A stretch of DNA of 64,000 bases from Betaproteobacteria bacterium. GTDB lineage: Bacteria; Pseudomonadota; Gammaproteobacteria; Burkholderiales; Casimicrobiaceae. Within the stretch, counting starts at the first letter, position 1. Each line of letters starts with the position of its first letter. The position numbers were made by a program, and so were the translations under genes. The stretch is from NCBI GenBank assembly GCA_016716425.1, contig JADJWJ010000016.1, positions 28,264 through 92,263 on the forward strand, written 5' to 3'. A model generated the notes under the pieces. The model saw only the letters and a list, made by a program, of their open reading frames with translations, did not search any database and had not been told where the DNA came from. Positions 42,959-51,762 of this stretch are shown in pieces.

Positions 42959-43795
42959 ATGCACGTTGCCGTCATTCCAGGAATCCTGAAACCCGTCGCC
43001 GTCGCGCTGCTCGCCGCGGGCGCGTCGCTCGCGCTTGCGCAGCCCAGGTTCGAGAGCGCGTCGCCGACCGCCGGCGGCACGACCTCGCAGCAAGCCAACC
43101 AGACCGCGGACAAGACGGTCTACCAGGCTGTCGACTACACGAACAAGAACAAGCCGGGGCCGCAGGTGATCGTGATCCCGGGCGAGATCAAGAGCAGCAA
43201 CGCGACGTTCCTGCAGAAATTCAGCGCCAACAACATCGCCGATTTCGGCGAGCTCGAGCTGTCCAACGCCAACTTCAAGGTGCTGGAGCGCAGCAACCTG
43301 GGGCCCGTCCTGCGCGAGTTCGAGCTCGCGTACAACCTGGGCGACCCGCAGGCCGCGCGCAAGTACCTCGGCATGGGCAAGGTGAAGACGACGAAGTACG
43401 TCGTGAAGTTCGACATCCTCAAGACCGAGCAGGTGGCCTCCGCGCAGCAGGGCTTCGACGGGCGCACGCTGGGGCAGATGGCGGGGCTGCTGGGGGCATT
43501 CTCGGGTTCGGTCGGCGGCGCGCGCGCCGGCGCGGTCGGCGGCACGGCACTGGGGTCGGTGCACAGCGGCGAGGCGACCAGCGTCTGGGTGATCGGCATG
43601 CGCTACAAGATCATCAACGCCGAGACGACCGAGCAGCTGGCGCAGGGGTACACCGAGGAGAAGATGGAGGTGGGCGCGACCTCCGGCGGCGCGCTGGGCG
43701 TCAACAGCTCGCAGCAGGGCGGGGCCGGGCTCGACACGATGGTGCAGCGGCTGATCCAGAAGTCCGTCTGGGAAATCGACGCCAAGTACAAGTAG
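42959..43795 (+). CDS. exported CsgG-like protein
   Basis: 278 residues. Signal peptide to about residue 27, then a Thr/Gln-rich linker. The core, with VIVIPGEIKSSNATFLQKFS, FGELELSNANFKVLERSNLG, KYLGMGKVKTTKYVVKFDI, a glycine-rich amphipathic stretch (GGARAGAVGGTALGSV) and VWVIGMRYKIINAETTEQLA, follows the CsgG/HfaB/LpoB-like plan. It has no lipobox Cys, unlike CsgG. AGGAG precedes the ATG at 42959. It lies between the preceding secreted protein and the kinase gene, and may be the ligand or partner of the kinase's outer domain. Confidence 0.7.
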   Translation: MHVAVIPGILKPVAVALLAAGASLALAQPRFESASPTAGGTTSQQANQTADKTVYQAVDYTNKNKPGPQVIVIPGEIKSSNATFLQKFSANNIADFGELELSNANFKVLERSNLGPVLREFELAYNLGDPQAARKYLGMGKVKTTKYVVKFDILKTEQVASAQQGFDGRTLGQMAGLLGAFSGSVGGARAGAVGGTALGSVHSGEATSVWVIGMRYKIINAETTEQLAQGYTEEKMEVGATSGGALGVNSSQQGGAGLDTMVQRLIQKSVWEIDAKYK

Positions 43796-43951
43796 CGTCG
43801 GCAAAGCACTCCGCGTAGCAAGGGCCACGCAGCGCGCCGACCGGATGCGCGCTGCGCGCGCCGTTCGGTAGCGCGCACATGCACGCTGGCAGCCGGCGCT
43901 GTGCAATGCGACTTGCGACGGTTTGCTCGTAGGCAACGCGGGAGTCGGCGG

Positions 43952-46366
43952 ATGGCGGAAATCACCAAGCTCGGCAAGTACCAGATCCGCGGGGAACTGG
44001 GGCACGGCGCGATGGGCGTCGTGTACACGGCGTTCGACCCGCTGATCGAGCGCGTGGTCGCGGTGAAGACGATCCGTCCCGACCAGCTGGCCGGCGCGCA
44101 GGCGAAGGAGATCCTCGCGCGCTTCCACCGCGAGGCGCAGGCGGCCGGGCGCCTGACCCACCCGAACATCGTCTCGATCTACGACTTCGGCGAGGACGCC
44201 GGCGTCTGGTACATCGCGATGGAGGCGGTCGACGGCCGCGAGCTCAAGGACTACTTCGAGCAGAACCAGCGGTTCGCCACCGCCGACGTCGTGCGCATCC
44301 TGACGCAGATCCTGGCAGCGGTCGGCTACTCGCACCGGCAGGGCGTGGTCCACCGCGACATCAAGCCGTCCAACATCTTCATCCTGCGCGACGGCACGGC
44401 CAAGGTGGCCGACTTCGGGATCGCGCACCTCGAGTCGTCCGAGCTGACGCAGGTCGGCACGGTGCTGGGGACGCCCGCGTACATGTCGCCCGAGCAGATC
44501 CTCGGGCTGCCGGTCGACGGCCGCTCCGACCTCTTCTCGGTCGGGATCATCCTGTACCAGTTCCTGACCGGCGAGCGGCCGTTCACCGGCAACGCGACGA
44601 TCACGATGCGCAAGGTGCTGGAGGAGGACCCGCTGCCGCCGTCGCGTTTCAACATGCAGATACCGGGCGCGATGGACGCGGTCGTGCGCCGCGCGCTCGC
44701 GAAGAAGCCGGACGAGCGATTCCAGACGGCCGAGGAGTTCGCGGCGGCGCTGGCCGCGGCGGCCGGCGCCGCGTCGCAGAACTCGGGCGAGACGACGCTC
44801 GCGCCGCCGCCGCCCAAGGGCGCGGCGCTCGCGGCCACGGGTGCCGGTGGCGGCGGTGCGATGGCCGGCGCGGGGCGGGCCGCGGGCTCGCCGGCGGGCG
44901 GCGAGGCGCCGCGCAAGCCGCAGCGGGCCGCCATCGCCATCGTGGCCGTGGGCGTCGCGGTCGCGATCGGCGCGGGGCTGTGGCTGACGCTGATGCGCGG
45001 TGGCGGCGACGGCGGGAAGCCCGCGACCGTGGCGACGGCGCCGACTCCGGCCCCGAGCGGGTCCGTGCCGGCGGCGGCATCCGCGGCCGCGCCGGCCACG
45101 GCGCCCGCGCCCGCTGCGGCGGCGCCCGCGCCCGCCGCGTTGCCGGTCCCGCCGGTGTCGCCTCCGAAGAACGACCCCGGCACGCTCGTCATCACGGCCG
45201 TGGGGCTGGTCGACCCGAGCGAGGCGCGCTACCAGGGGGACCGCGCGCTGCTCCAGAGCGACCTGCGCGCCGACTCGCGCAGCCAGCTCGTGGCCAAGGC
45301 GGTCGGACTGCTCGTCGATCCCGCGTCGGTGGCGAAGAACTACGACGTGCTGCGCGACCGCCTGCTGGCGAAGAGCGGGGACTTCGTGACGACCGTCGTG
45401 CGCGAAAGCGCGCCGGAGACCGGCAAGGACGGCCTCGTATCGTTGACCACCGAGGCCGTCGTGAACCTCAAGGCCGTGCAGAAGTCGCTGAACGAGATGT
45501 CGCGCAGCGAGCGCATCGACTTCATCCGCGCGAGCGGCGACCCGCGCGTGGCCGTGCGCATCACGACGCGCGACGCGGACGCGCCGAACGCGCCCCCGCA
45601 GCCGTCGCCGATCGCGGAGAACATCCTGAAGGAGCGCATCAAGTCGTTCGGCTTCCGCACGTGGTCGGAAAGCGACCCGCGCACGGACGGCGCCGCGGGC
45701 CCCGACTTCGTCGTCGAGGGCGAGGCAAAGATCAAGCGGCTGTCGCTGAAGCTCGAGGCGTCGGGCCTCGTCGTCACCAAGTACGCGCTCAACTCGTGGA
45801 CGATCAAGTGCATCGACCGCGCGACCGGCGAGGAGATCTACTACAACACGAAGCTGCCGGCGGGCGAGGGCAGCTGGCCGACGGAGGAGGCGGCGCTGAA
45901 GGCGATCGGCGCGAAGATCGCCGCCGAGTTCTCGCGCGACTTCTTCCTCCAGCACGTCTACGTGACCGGGCGCCGCACCACGATCAAGGTCGACGGCATG
46001 CCGACGGGGGTCACCGACGACGCGCTGCGGCGCGAGCTGACCGGTTTGCCGGCGGTGATCACGGTGACGGCGGGCGCCGGGCGGCCGCGCACGTTCGTGC
46101 TGGAACTCGCGGGCTCGGGGACGGCGGCGGACCTCGTGGCGGCCGGGATACTGAAGCCGCTCAACGCGAAGCTCGGGCAGGCGTGCTTCACCGTGGGCGC
46201 GGTGACCGGCGACGAGGTCGGCGTCGCGTTCGACGCCCGCTGCGGCGATGCCGCCGTGCTGGCGCGGCTCGAGACGAATCCGCCGGCCGGACTCTACGGT
46301 GCGCCGCCGGGCCGCCAGCGTGCCGTGGTCAAGAACCCGGAGACGCTGAAGAAGCTGATGATCTAG
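43952..46366 (+). CDS. transmembrane Ser/Thr kinase with CsgG/FlgT-like outer domain
   Basis: 804 residues. PknB-like kinase at 8-270: glycine loop GELGHGAMGVVY, K39, catalytic HRD (H134-D136), DFG D154 and VLGTPAYMSPEQ. An Ala/Pro-rich linker leads to one membrane helix (about 326-347), another Pro/Ala linker, then an outer domain (about 395-804) with LPP20/FlgT-like opening (GTLVITAVGLVDPSEARYQGD), an ILKERIKSFGFRTWSE segment and a VVEGEAKI strand like those of the two secreted proteins upstream. The ATG at 43952 follows GGGAG. Its stop overlaps the convergent hydrolase stop. Probably a PpkA-like sensor. Confidence 0.88.
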   Translation: MAEITKLGKYQIRGELGHGAMGVVYTAFDPLIERVVAVKTIRPDQLAGAQAKEILARFHREAQAAGRLTHPNIVSIYDFGEDAGVWYIAMEAVDGRELKDYFEQNQRFATADVVRILTQILAAVGYSHRQGVVHRDIKPSNIFILRDGTAKVADFGIAHLESSELTQVGTVLGTPAYMSPEQILGLPVDGRSDLFSVGIILYQFLTGERPFTGNATITMRKVLEEDPLPPSRFNMQIPGAMDAVVRRALAKKPDERFQTAEEFAAALAAAAGAASQNSGETTLAPPPPKGAALAATGAGGGGAMAGAGRAAGSPAGGEAPRKPQRAAIAIVAVGVAVAIGAGLWLTLMRGGGDGGKPATVATAPTPAPSGSVPAAASAAAPATAPAPAAAAPAPAALPVPPVSPPKNDPGTLVITAVGLVDPSEARYQGDRALLQSDLRADSRSQLVAKAVGLLVDPASVAKNYDVLRDRLLAKSGDFVTTVVRESAPETGKDGLVSLTTEAVVNLKAVQKSLNEMSRSERIDFIRASGDPRVAVRITTRDADAPNAPPQPSPIAENILKERIKSFGFRTWSESDPRTDGAAGPDFVVEGEAKIKRLSLKLEASGLVVTKYALNSWTIKCIDRATGEEIYYNTKLPAGEGSWPTEEAALKAIGAKIAAEFSRDFFLQHVYVTGRRTTIKVDGMPTGVTDDALRRELTGLPAVITVTAGAGRPRTFVLELAGSGTAADLVAAGILKPLNAKLGQACFTVGAVTGDEVGVAFDARCGDAAVLARLETNPPAGLYGAPPGRQRAVVKNPETLKKLMI

Positions 46367-47307
46367 CCCGGGCCGGCGAGCGCGGCGCGCAGCGCGTGCG
46401 CGGCCTCGCTCAGCGCGGCGCGGGCGGCGGCGGCGACGCCACCCAGCGAGAAAAACCCGTGCACCATGCCCCGGCAGTCGTGCAGCCGGACAGGTACACC
46501 GGCGTCGCGCAGGCGCGCCGCGTACGCGATGCCCTCGTCGCGCAGCGCGTCGAACTCGCCGACGACCACGAGCGCCGGCGGCAGCCGCGCGAGATCGGCG
46601 CACAGCAGGGGCGCGTAGCGCCAATCGTACCGATCGTCGTCGCGCGACCGGTAATGCGCGTGGAACCACAGGATCGTCGCCCGCGTGAGGAGGAAACCGT
46701 CGCCGAACGCGGCGTGCGACGGCGCGTCCTCGGCGTGCGCGGTACGCGGGTACGCGAGCAGCTGGAAGGCAAGCGCCGGCGCGCCGGCGTCGCGGGCCAG
46801 GATCGCGCACACCGCCGCTAGGTTGCCGCCGGCGCTGTCGCCGCCGACGGCGATGCGGCCTGGATCGCCACCGAACGAGGTCGCGTGCATCGCCGTCCAC
46901 TGCAGCGCGGCAAAGCTGTCCACCACGCCGGCGGGGAACGGATGCTCGGGCGCCAGCCGGTACCCGACGCCTACCACGATGCAATCGGACTGCAGCGCGA
47001 GCTGCCGGCACAGCGCGTCGTAGCCGTCGAGGCTGCCCACGACGTGGCCGCCGCCGTGCAGCCACACGAGCACCGGCAACGGTGCGGCGGACGGGCGCGG
47101 CACGTACAGGCGCACCGGAACGTCCGCGGACGGCGCTGGAACGATGCGCGCCGCGACGCGCTGGACCGGCGCCGGCGCGACGTCGAGGACGCGCGCGGCG
47201 CGCTCGTGCGCCGCGCGGGCCTGCGCGGGCGTCAGCTGCCAGTAGTCGGGGTAGCGGGCCTGCCGGGTGCGCTCCAGCAGCGCGGCGACCTGCGGGTCGA
47301 GCGGCAT
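46363..47307 (-). CDS. alpha/beta hydrolase, HSL-type lipolytic enzyme
   Basis: 314 residues. Oxyanion motif WLHGGGHVVG, nucleophile elbow GGDSAGGN, catalytic Asp in VGEFDALRDEG and His in GMVHGFF: the full triad of the hormone-sensitive-lipase esterase family. It has no signal peptide. It converges on the kinase gene with a four-base stop overlap. It is 25 bases downstream of the isocitrate-type dehydrogenase on the same strand, so the two may share a transcript. It likely cleaves short-chain esters. Confidence 0.93.
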   Translation of the reverse strand: MPLDPQVAALLERTRQARYPDYWQLTPAQARAAHERAARVLDVAPAPVQRVAARIVPAPSADVPVRLYVPRPSAAPLPVLVWLHGGGHVVGSLDGYDALCRQLALQSDCIVVGVGYRLAPEHPFPAGVVDSFAALQWTAMHATSFGGDPGRIAVGGDSAGGNLAAVCAILARDAGAPALAFQLLAYPRTAHAEDAPSHAAFGDGFLLTRATILWFHAHYRSRDDDRYDWRYAPLLCADLARLPPALVVVGEFDALRDEGIAYAARLRDAGVPVRLHDCRGMVHGFFSLGGVAAAARAALSEAAHALRAALAGPG

Positions 47308-47332
47308 CGCGCGTCGCCGCCGCGAGCGGCGG

Positions 47333-48370
47333 TCAGCGCAGGCGCCGCACGAGCGCCGCCGTGATGTCGCGCGTCGACGCGCGGCCGTGGAGGTCGCCGG
47401 TGCGCACGCCGTCCTCGCGCAGCACGCCGTCGATGGCGTCGCGGACGCGGCGCGCGGTCGTGCCGTGCCCGACGTGGTCGAGCATCATCGCCGCCGCCAG
47501 CAGCAGCGCCAGCGGATTGGCCACGCCCCGGCCCGCGATGTCCGGTGCCGAGCCGTGCACCGCCTCGAAGATCGCCGCGTCCTCGCCGATGTTCGCGCCC
47601 GGGGCCATGCCGAGGCCGCCGACGAGGCCGGCGATCTCGTCGGACAGGATGTCGCCGAACAGGTTGGTCGTCACGATCACGTCGAACCGCCACGGGTCGA
47701 GGACCAGCTGCATCGCGCACGCGTCGACGATGCGGTCGTCGACGGCGACGCGGCCCTCGTAGCGCCGCGCGACGTCCTTCGCCGCCTCGAGGAAGATCCC
47801 GGTGAGCGCCTTCAGCACGTTGGCCTTGTGGACGATCGTGACCTTCTTCCGGCCGTTGCGCACTGCGTAGTCGAAGGCGAACTCCGCGATCCGCCGCGAG
47901 CCCGCGCGGGTGTTGACGCCGGACGAGATCGCGGCCGCCTGCGGGTCGCCGTCGATCGGAATGTAGTGCTCGAAACCGACGTACAGGCCCTCGAGGTTCT
48001 CGCGCACCAGCACGATGTCGATGTCCTCGTACCGGCCGCCTGGGATCAGCGTGCGCGCCGGGCGGACGTTCGCGTAGAGCTTGAACTCCTCGCGCAGCCG
48101 GACGTTGACGGAGCGGAAGCCGCCGCCCACGGGCGTGGTCAGCGGACCCTTGAGCGCGAGCCGCGTGCGCCGGATGCTGTCGAGCAGCGCCGGCGGCAGC
48201 GGATCGCCGCCCGCGGCGATCGCGGCCATCCCGCCGTGCTGCACGTCCCAGGCGAAGGGCGCGCCCGCGACCTCGAGGATCTCGACGACCGCGTCGGTGA
48301 TCTCCGGCCCGATGCCGTCGCCGGGGACGAGGGTGGCGGGAATGGCTTGCGACGGATGGGTCGTGGTCAT
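47333..48370 (-). CDS. isocitrate/isopropylmalate dehydrogenase family protein
   Basis: 345 residues. A decarboxylating beta-hydroxyacid dehydrogenase: ATLVPGDGIGPEI at the N terminus, NVRPART and VRENLEGLYVGFEHY around the substrate, the Lys in VTIVHKANVLK, DNLFGDILSDE-type metal site (TTNLFGDILSDEIAGL) and the cofactor segment EAVHGSAPDIAG. The ENLEG segment points to the NAD-isocitrate or homoisocitrate branch rather than LeuB. The start at 48370 begins just before the first conserved strand. Confidence 0.9.
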   Translation of the reverse strand: MTTTHPSQAIPATLVPGDGIGPEITDAVVEILEVAGAPFAWDVQHGGMAAIAAGGDPLPPALLDSIRRTRLALKGPLTTPVGGGFRSVNVRLREEFKLYANVRPARTLIPGGRYEDIDIVLVRENLEGLYVGFEHYIPIDGDPQAAAISSGVNTRAGSRRIAEFAFDYAVRNGRKKVTIVHKANVLKALTGIFLEAAKDVARRYEGRVAVDDRIVDACAMQLVLDPWRFDVIVTTNLFGDILSDEIAGLVGGLGMAPGANIGEDAAIFEAVHGSAPDIAGRGVANPLALLLAAAMMLDHVGHGTTARRVRDAIDGVLREDGVRTGDLHGRASTRDITAALVRRLR

Positions 48371-48546
48371 GGGGCGGTCCCGGAGGCGCGGCGCGCATCG
48401 GCGCGGCAGGCGCGAAACCGCCAGTGTGCCACTGCGCGAGGACGCGCCCGGCCGGCACGTTAACGGCGGCGCGCGGGCGCGGTTCCGGGCGGCCGCGGGA
48501 TCGCGTAGACTTGACCGCCGGTGCCGCTGCCTCGACGCAAATCGCC

Positions 48547-49197
48547 ATGCCTTCGGAATCGACTTCCGCACCCGCATCCCCCGCGGGCCTCGCCCCCGAC
48601 GCGCGTGCGCGCGCGCTGCAGCAGGCGCTGCTCGAGGGACTCGGGATGCCGCAACTCGAGCTGCCGCGCGGACTCGACGCGCCGCTGCTGGAGGAGCTGG
48701 GCCGCCTGTTGCGGGAGATGACCGCGTGCACCGTCGAGATGCTCCGGCTGCGCGCGCAGGCGAAGAGCAGCATCCACGCCGAGATGACGATCATCGGTCC
48801 GCGTGCCGTGAATCCGCTGAAGGCGGCCTGGGACGTCGACGTCGCGTTGCGCCACCTGCTGGCACCGGACCGAGCCGACCTCATGGGCCCCGTGCGCGCG
48901 GTCACCGACGCCTACGACGACCTGCGCGCGCACGACCGCGGGCTCGCCGCCGGCATCGAGGCCGCGCTCGCGAGCCTGCTCGAGCGCTTTCGTCCCGAGT
49001 CCTTCGACCAGCGCATCGAGGGCGGTGCGCTCGACCGGTTCCTGCCCGCCAACCGCAAGGCGCGCCAGTGGGAACTCCTGCTCGACACCTACGAGGACAC
49101 CGCCAAGGAAGCGCAGGAGGACTTCTGGTCGGTCTTCGAGCGCGAGTTCCGCCGCGCGTACGCGACGGGGCAGGCGGCGGCGGCCGGAAAGCCCTAG
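48547..49197 (+). CDS. stand-alone TagH C-terminal-type domain protein (no FHA)
   Basis: 216 residues, all helical. It aligns by eye along its length with residues about 185-385 of the FHA protein encoded at 51763: LPRGLDAPLLEELGRLLREM, AEMTI...NPLKAAWDVDVALRHLLAP, LRAHDRGLAAGIEAALASLLERF, then AKEAQEDFWSVFEREFRRAY. That region is the type VI secretion FHA-associated (TagH/ImpI) C-terminal domain. The FHA domain itself is missing and an Ala/Pro N-terminal tail takes its place. It could be a scaffold or competitor in the same phospho-signalling pathway. Confidence 0.75.
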   Translation: MPSESTSAPASPAGLAPDARARALQQALLEGLGMPQLELPRGLDAPLLEELGRLLREMTACTVEMLRLRAQAKSSIHAEMTIIGPRAVNPLKAAWDVDVALRHLLAPDRADLMGPVRAVTDAYDDLRAHDRGLAAGIEAALASLLERFRPESFDQRIEGGALDRFLPANRKARQWELLLDTYEDTAKEAQEDFWSVFEREFRRAYATGQAAAAGKP

Positions 49198-49267
49198 CGT
49201 TAGGCGGTGGCCGCGACTTTCGTCGGCGCAGCGCTCCCGCACTGCGTCGGCGGCGTCGTGGCCGCGA

Positions 49268-49296
49268 GATCCCTCGGCGCCGCGCGCCTCGGGATG
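49268..49296. repeat. short GATCCCTCGG...CTCGGGATG repeat
   Basis: On the reverse strand it reads CATCCCGAG, GC-rich centre, GAGGGATC, the same pattern as one arm of the element at 11761-11911. It sits in the 127-base gap between convergent genes and may be a solitary relative of that repeat family. Confidence 0.45.
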
Positions 49297-49324
49297 GCGC
49301 GCGCCCGCCTGCGGCGCGCGCGAG

Positions 49325-51577
49325 TCACTCCACCGATTCGCTGGTGTCGCGCAGGATGCCCGTGGTCATCCGCAGCAACCCCGACATGTGGTTCACCATG
49401 TTGAGCACGATGCGCCGGTAGAGGTCGGGGGCGCGCGCGCGGACCGCGTCGAGATTGGCCCGCGAGAGGCTGTACGTGACGACCTCGTTCTCGGCGATCG
49501 CGGTGACCGAGCGCACGCCGCCCTCGATCATCGCCGACTCGCCGAAGATGACCCCGGGCGCGAGCGTGACGATGCGCCGGTTGCGCCCGTGGGCCTCCGG
49601 ATCCTCGGCGACGATGCTGACCGCGCCCTTCGCCAGCAGGTAGAGCCGGTCGCCCTGCTGGCCCTCGTGGTAGAGCGCCGCCTGCGAAGGAAACAGCTGC
49701 CGGTCGAGGTACGGCTTCATGAACTGCAGCTCGTCCGGCGACAGGCCCGCGAGCAGCGCGAACTCGCCGATCGCGAGCTCGTGCTCGGGTGTCGCCACGC
49801 GTGCCTCGGCGAGCAGCTGGCGCTCCGCCCATTCGAGCGCGCGATCGGCGTCCTCGAACCAGTCGGTGTGGTGCCGCTGGGTGAACACGCCCGCGCCCTG
49901 GATCGCGCGCCCGAGGCGGCTGGTCGCGCTCAGGTGCGCGAGCAGCAGCGTGACCTTCTGCTCCTGCAGCAGCCGCTTCAGCTTCGCCAGCATCAGCGCG
50001 CCCGACGCGTCGATCATCGTGACCCGGCGCAGGTCGAGGATCAGGTATTGCGCGCCCTCGGCGGCGCGCATCGCCTCGAACGCGAGCCGGTCGGCCGTGC
50101 CGAAGAAGATCGCGCCGTCCAGCTCGATCAGCTTGATCCGGTGACCCTCGACGCGCAGCAGGCTCGCCTGCTCGGGCGGATAGACGCGGCGCGAACCGCG
50201 CGTGGCGCCGGTGCGCACCGACCGGATCAGCGAGCGGTTCATCACGGCCAGAAAGAGGCCCATGGAGAGGATGAGGCCGGTGATGACGGCCGCGACGAGG
50301 CCGAACACGATCGTGACGCCGGCGACCAGCACGACGAGCGCGATGTTGACGATCAGCTCGTTGTCGTACTGCCCGCGCCGCACGCGGTCGATCGTCGCGC
50401 CGGCCCAGCGATCGATGAGGCCGACGGCGATCACCAGCATCATCGCCGACAGCGCCGCGATCGGGATCAGGTGCAGGAGCGGCGCCCCGTACAGCAGCAG
50501 CAGCACCAGCGTGGCGGTGGTGGCCACGCTCGACACCAGCTTGCGGCCGCCGCCGTGGTGCACCTGCAGCGCATGGTGCGACGAGTACGCGACGGGCACG
50601 CCGCCGAACAACGACGACACGAGGTTGCCGCAGCCCAGGGCGACGAGCAGCCGGTTCGGGTGGTGCGCGGTGTCGAGGGGGCCGTCCGCCTCGCCGACCG
50701 CGGCCAGCAGGCTGTCGAGCGAGCCGACGACGGCGATCGCGAGCGCGGTGACGAGCAGGTCGTAGCCGAAGCGCAGCGCCAGTGCGACCCCGTCGCCCGA
50801 CAGCACCGGCAGCAGCGCGTCGGGCAGCGGGACCTTGCCGAGGAACGGCACGCGCGGGCCGACGTCGCCGTGCGCGACGTAGGTGATGATCGCGGCGACG
50901 GCGGTGCCCGCGGCAAGGCCGATCAGCTTCGACGGCAGCGCCGGCCAGCGCCTGCGCACGAAGACGAAGCCGACGATCGTGACCACGCCGACGAGCAGCG
51001 TCCAGCCGTTGATCCCGTGGTGGGCGTCGCCGCCTTCCGCACCGGGGGCGCCGCCGCCGTGCGTGCCCAGCACCTCGGGCAGCTCGTAGATGACGAGCGA
51101 GATCGCGAGCCCCGTCATCAGTCCGGCCACCACCGGGTACGGCACGAAGCGGGCAATGTTGCCGAGGCGCAGCAGGCCGAACGACACCTGGATCACGCCG
51201 GTGAGCGCGAGGCACAGCGCCGCGAGGAACAGGATCTCGACGACGCCGTGCGACGGCGACGCGCGCAGCTGGGCGTCGCCCGAGATGCGCAGGATGAACG
51301 CGGCGAACAGGAACACCGACGACGCGCGCGGGACCTCGTTGGGCAACAGCGCGCCGGACAGCAGGAGGGCCGTGATGTTGCCGAAGATCGCGCAGGCGAA
51401 GGCGGCGGTGAGGCCGGCTTCCACCGCGTACTCGCCAAGCGGCGCGAACGCGATGAGCCCGAGCGGCAGCATCATCGCGACGAGGACGAAGGCGGCCGAG
51501 ATGCCGGCGCCCGCTTCGCGCGCGAGCTCGGCGAACCCGCCGTTTCCCTCTGCGGCGGTCGCGCCGTGATCCGTCAT
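49325..51577 (-). CDS. SulP anion transporter with STAS and cNMP-binding domains
   Basis: 750 residues. SLC26/SulP membrane domain (about 20-420; VPYPVVAGLMTGLAIS, VVGSLDSLLAAVGEADG, VSSLFGGVPVAYSSHHA), STAS domain (about 455-570; LDGAIFFGTADRL, MIDASGALMLAKLKRLL) and a C-terminal cyclic-nucleotide-binding barrel (about 630-745; GDRLYLLAKGAVSIV, GVIFGESAMIEGGVRS). The start at 51577 has AGGA upstream. It likely moves sulphate, bicarbonate or a dicarboxylate under nucleotide control. It is divergent from the FHA gene, so it may belong to the signalling cluster; a cAMP-producing cyclase is encoded at 682. Confidence 0.92.
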   Translation of the reverse strand: MTDHGATAAEGNGGFAELAREAGAGISAAFVLVAMMLPLGLIAFAPLGEYAVEAGLTAAFACAIFGNITALLLSGALLPNEVPRASSVFLFAAFILRISGDAQLRASPSHGVVEILFLAALCLALTGVIQVSFGLLRLGNIARFVPYPVVAGLMTGLAISLVIYELPEVLGTHGGGAPGAEGGDAHHGINGWTLLVGVVTIVGFVFVRRRWPALPSKLIGLAAGTAVAAIITYVAHGDVGPRVPFLGKVPLPDALLPVLSGDGVALALRFGYDLLVTALAIAVVGSLDSLLAAVGEADGPLDTAHHPNRLLVALGCGNLVSSLFGGVPVAYSSHHALQVHHGGGRKLVSSVATTATLVLLLLYGAPLLHLIPIAALSAMMLVIAVGLIDRWAGATIDRVRRGQYDNELIVNIALVVLVAGVTIVFGLVAAVITGLILSMGLFLAVMNRSLIRSVRTGATRGSRRVYPPEQASLLRVEGHRIKLIELDGAIFFGTADRLAFEAMRAAEGAQYLILDLRRVTMIDASGALMLAKLKRLLQEQKVTLLLAHLSATSRLGRAIQGAGVFTQRHHTDWFEDADRALEWAERQLLAEARVATPEHELAIGEFALLAGLSPDELQFMKPYLDRQLFPSQAALYHEGQQGDRLYLLAKGAVSIVAEDPEAHGRNRRIVTLAPGVIFGESAMIEGGVRSVTAIAENEVVTYSLSRANLDAVRARAPDLYRRIVLNMVNHMSGLLRMTTGILRDTSESVE

Positions 51578-51762
51578 GGTGGATTCCTGGGTTCCGGATG
51601 CGGAGGCAGTGCGCATTCTGCCAGCAACCTTCGCGCCGCGGGCCCTTGACGCGGGTGCGCGGCGCACGCATCCTCTGCCCGCCGGCGACGGAGACCGGGG
51701 GCGACGCGCCGGCGCGCGCCGCCGCCCGCGCCCGTCACGCCTCCACGCCACGCACGCCGTCG

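Noticed and set aside
42959..43795. Curli secretion system
   Set aside because: The protein is only CsgG-like in plan, lacks a lipobox, and no curli subunit or CsgE/F-type gene is nearby.
41051..47065. A 2004-codon open frame on the minus strand
   Set aside because: It runs antisense to six well-supported genes and its product is low-complexity Arg/Ala/Gly; it is an effect of high GC content. Many other long antisense frames were dropped for the same reason.
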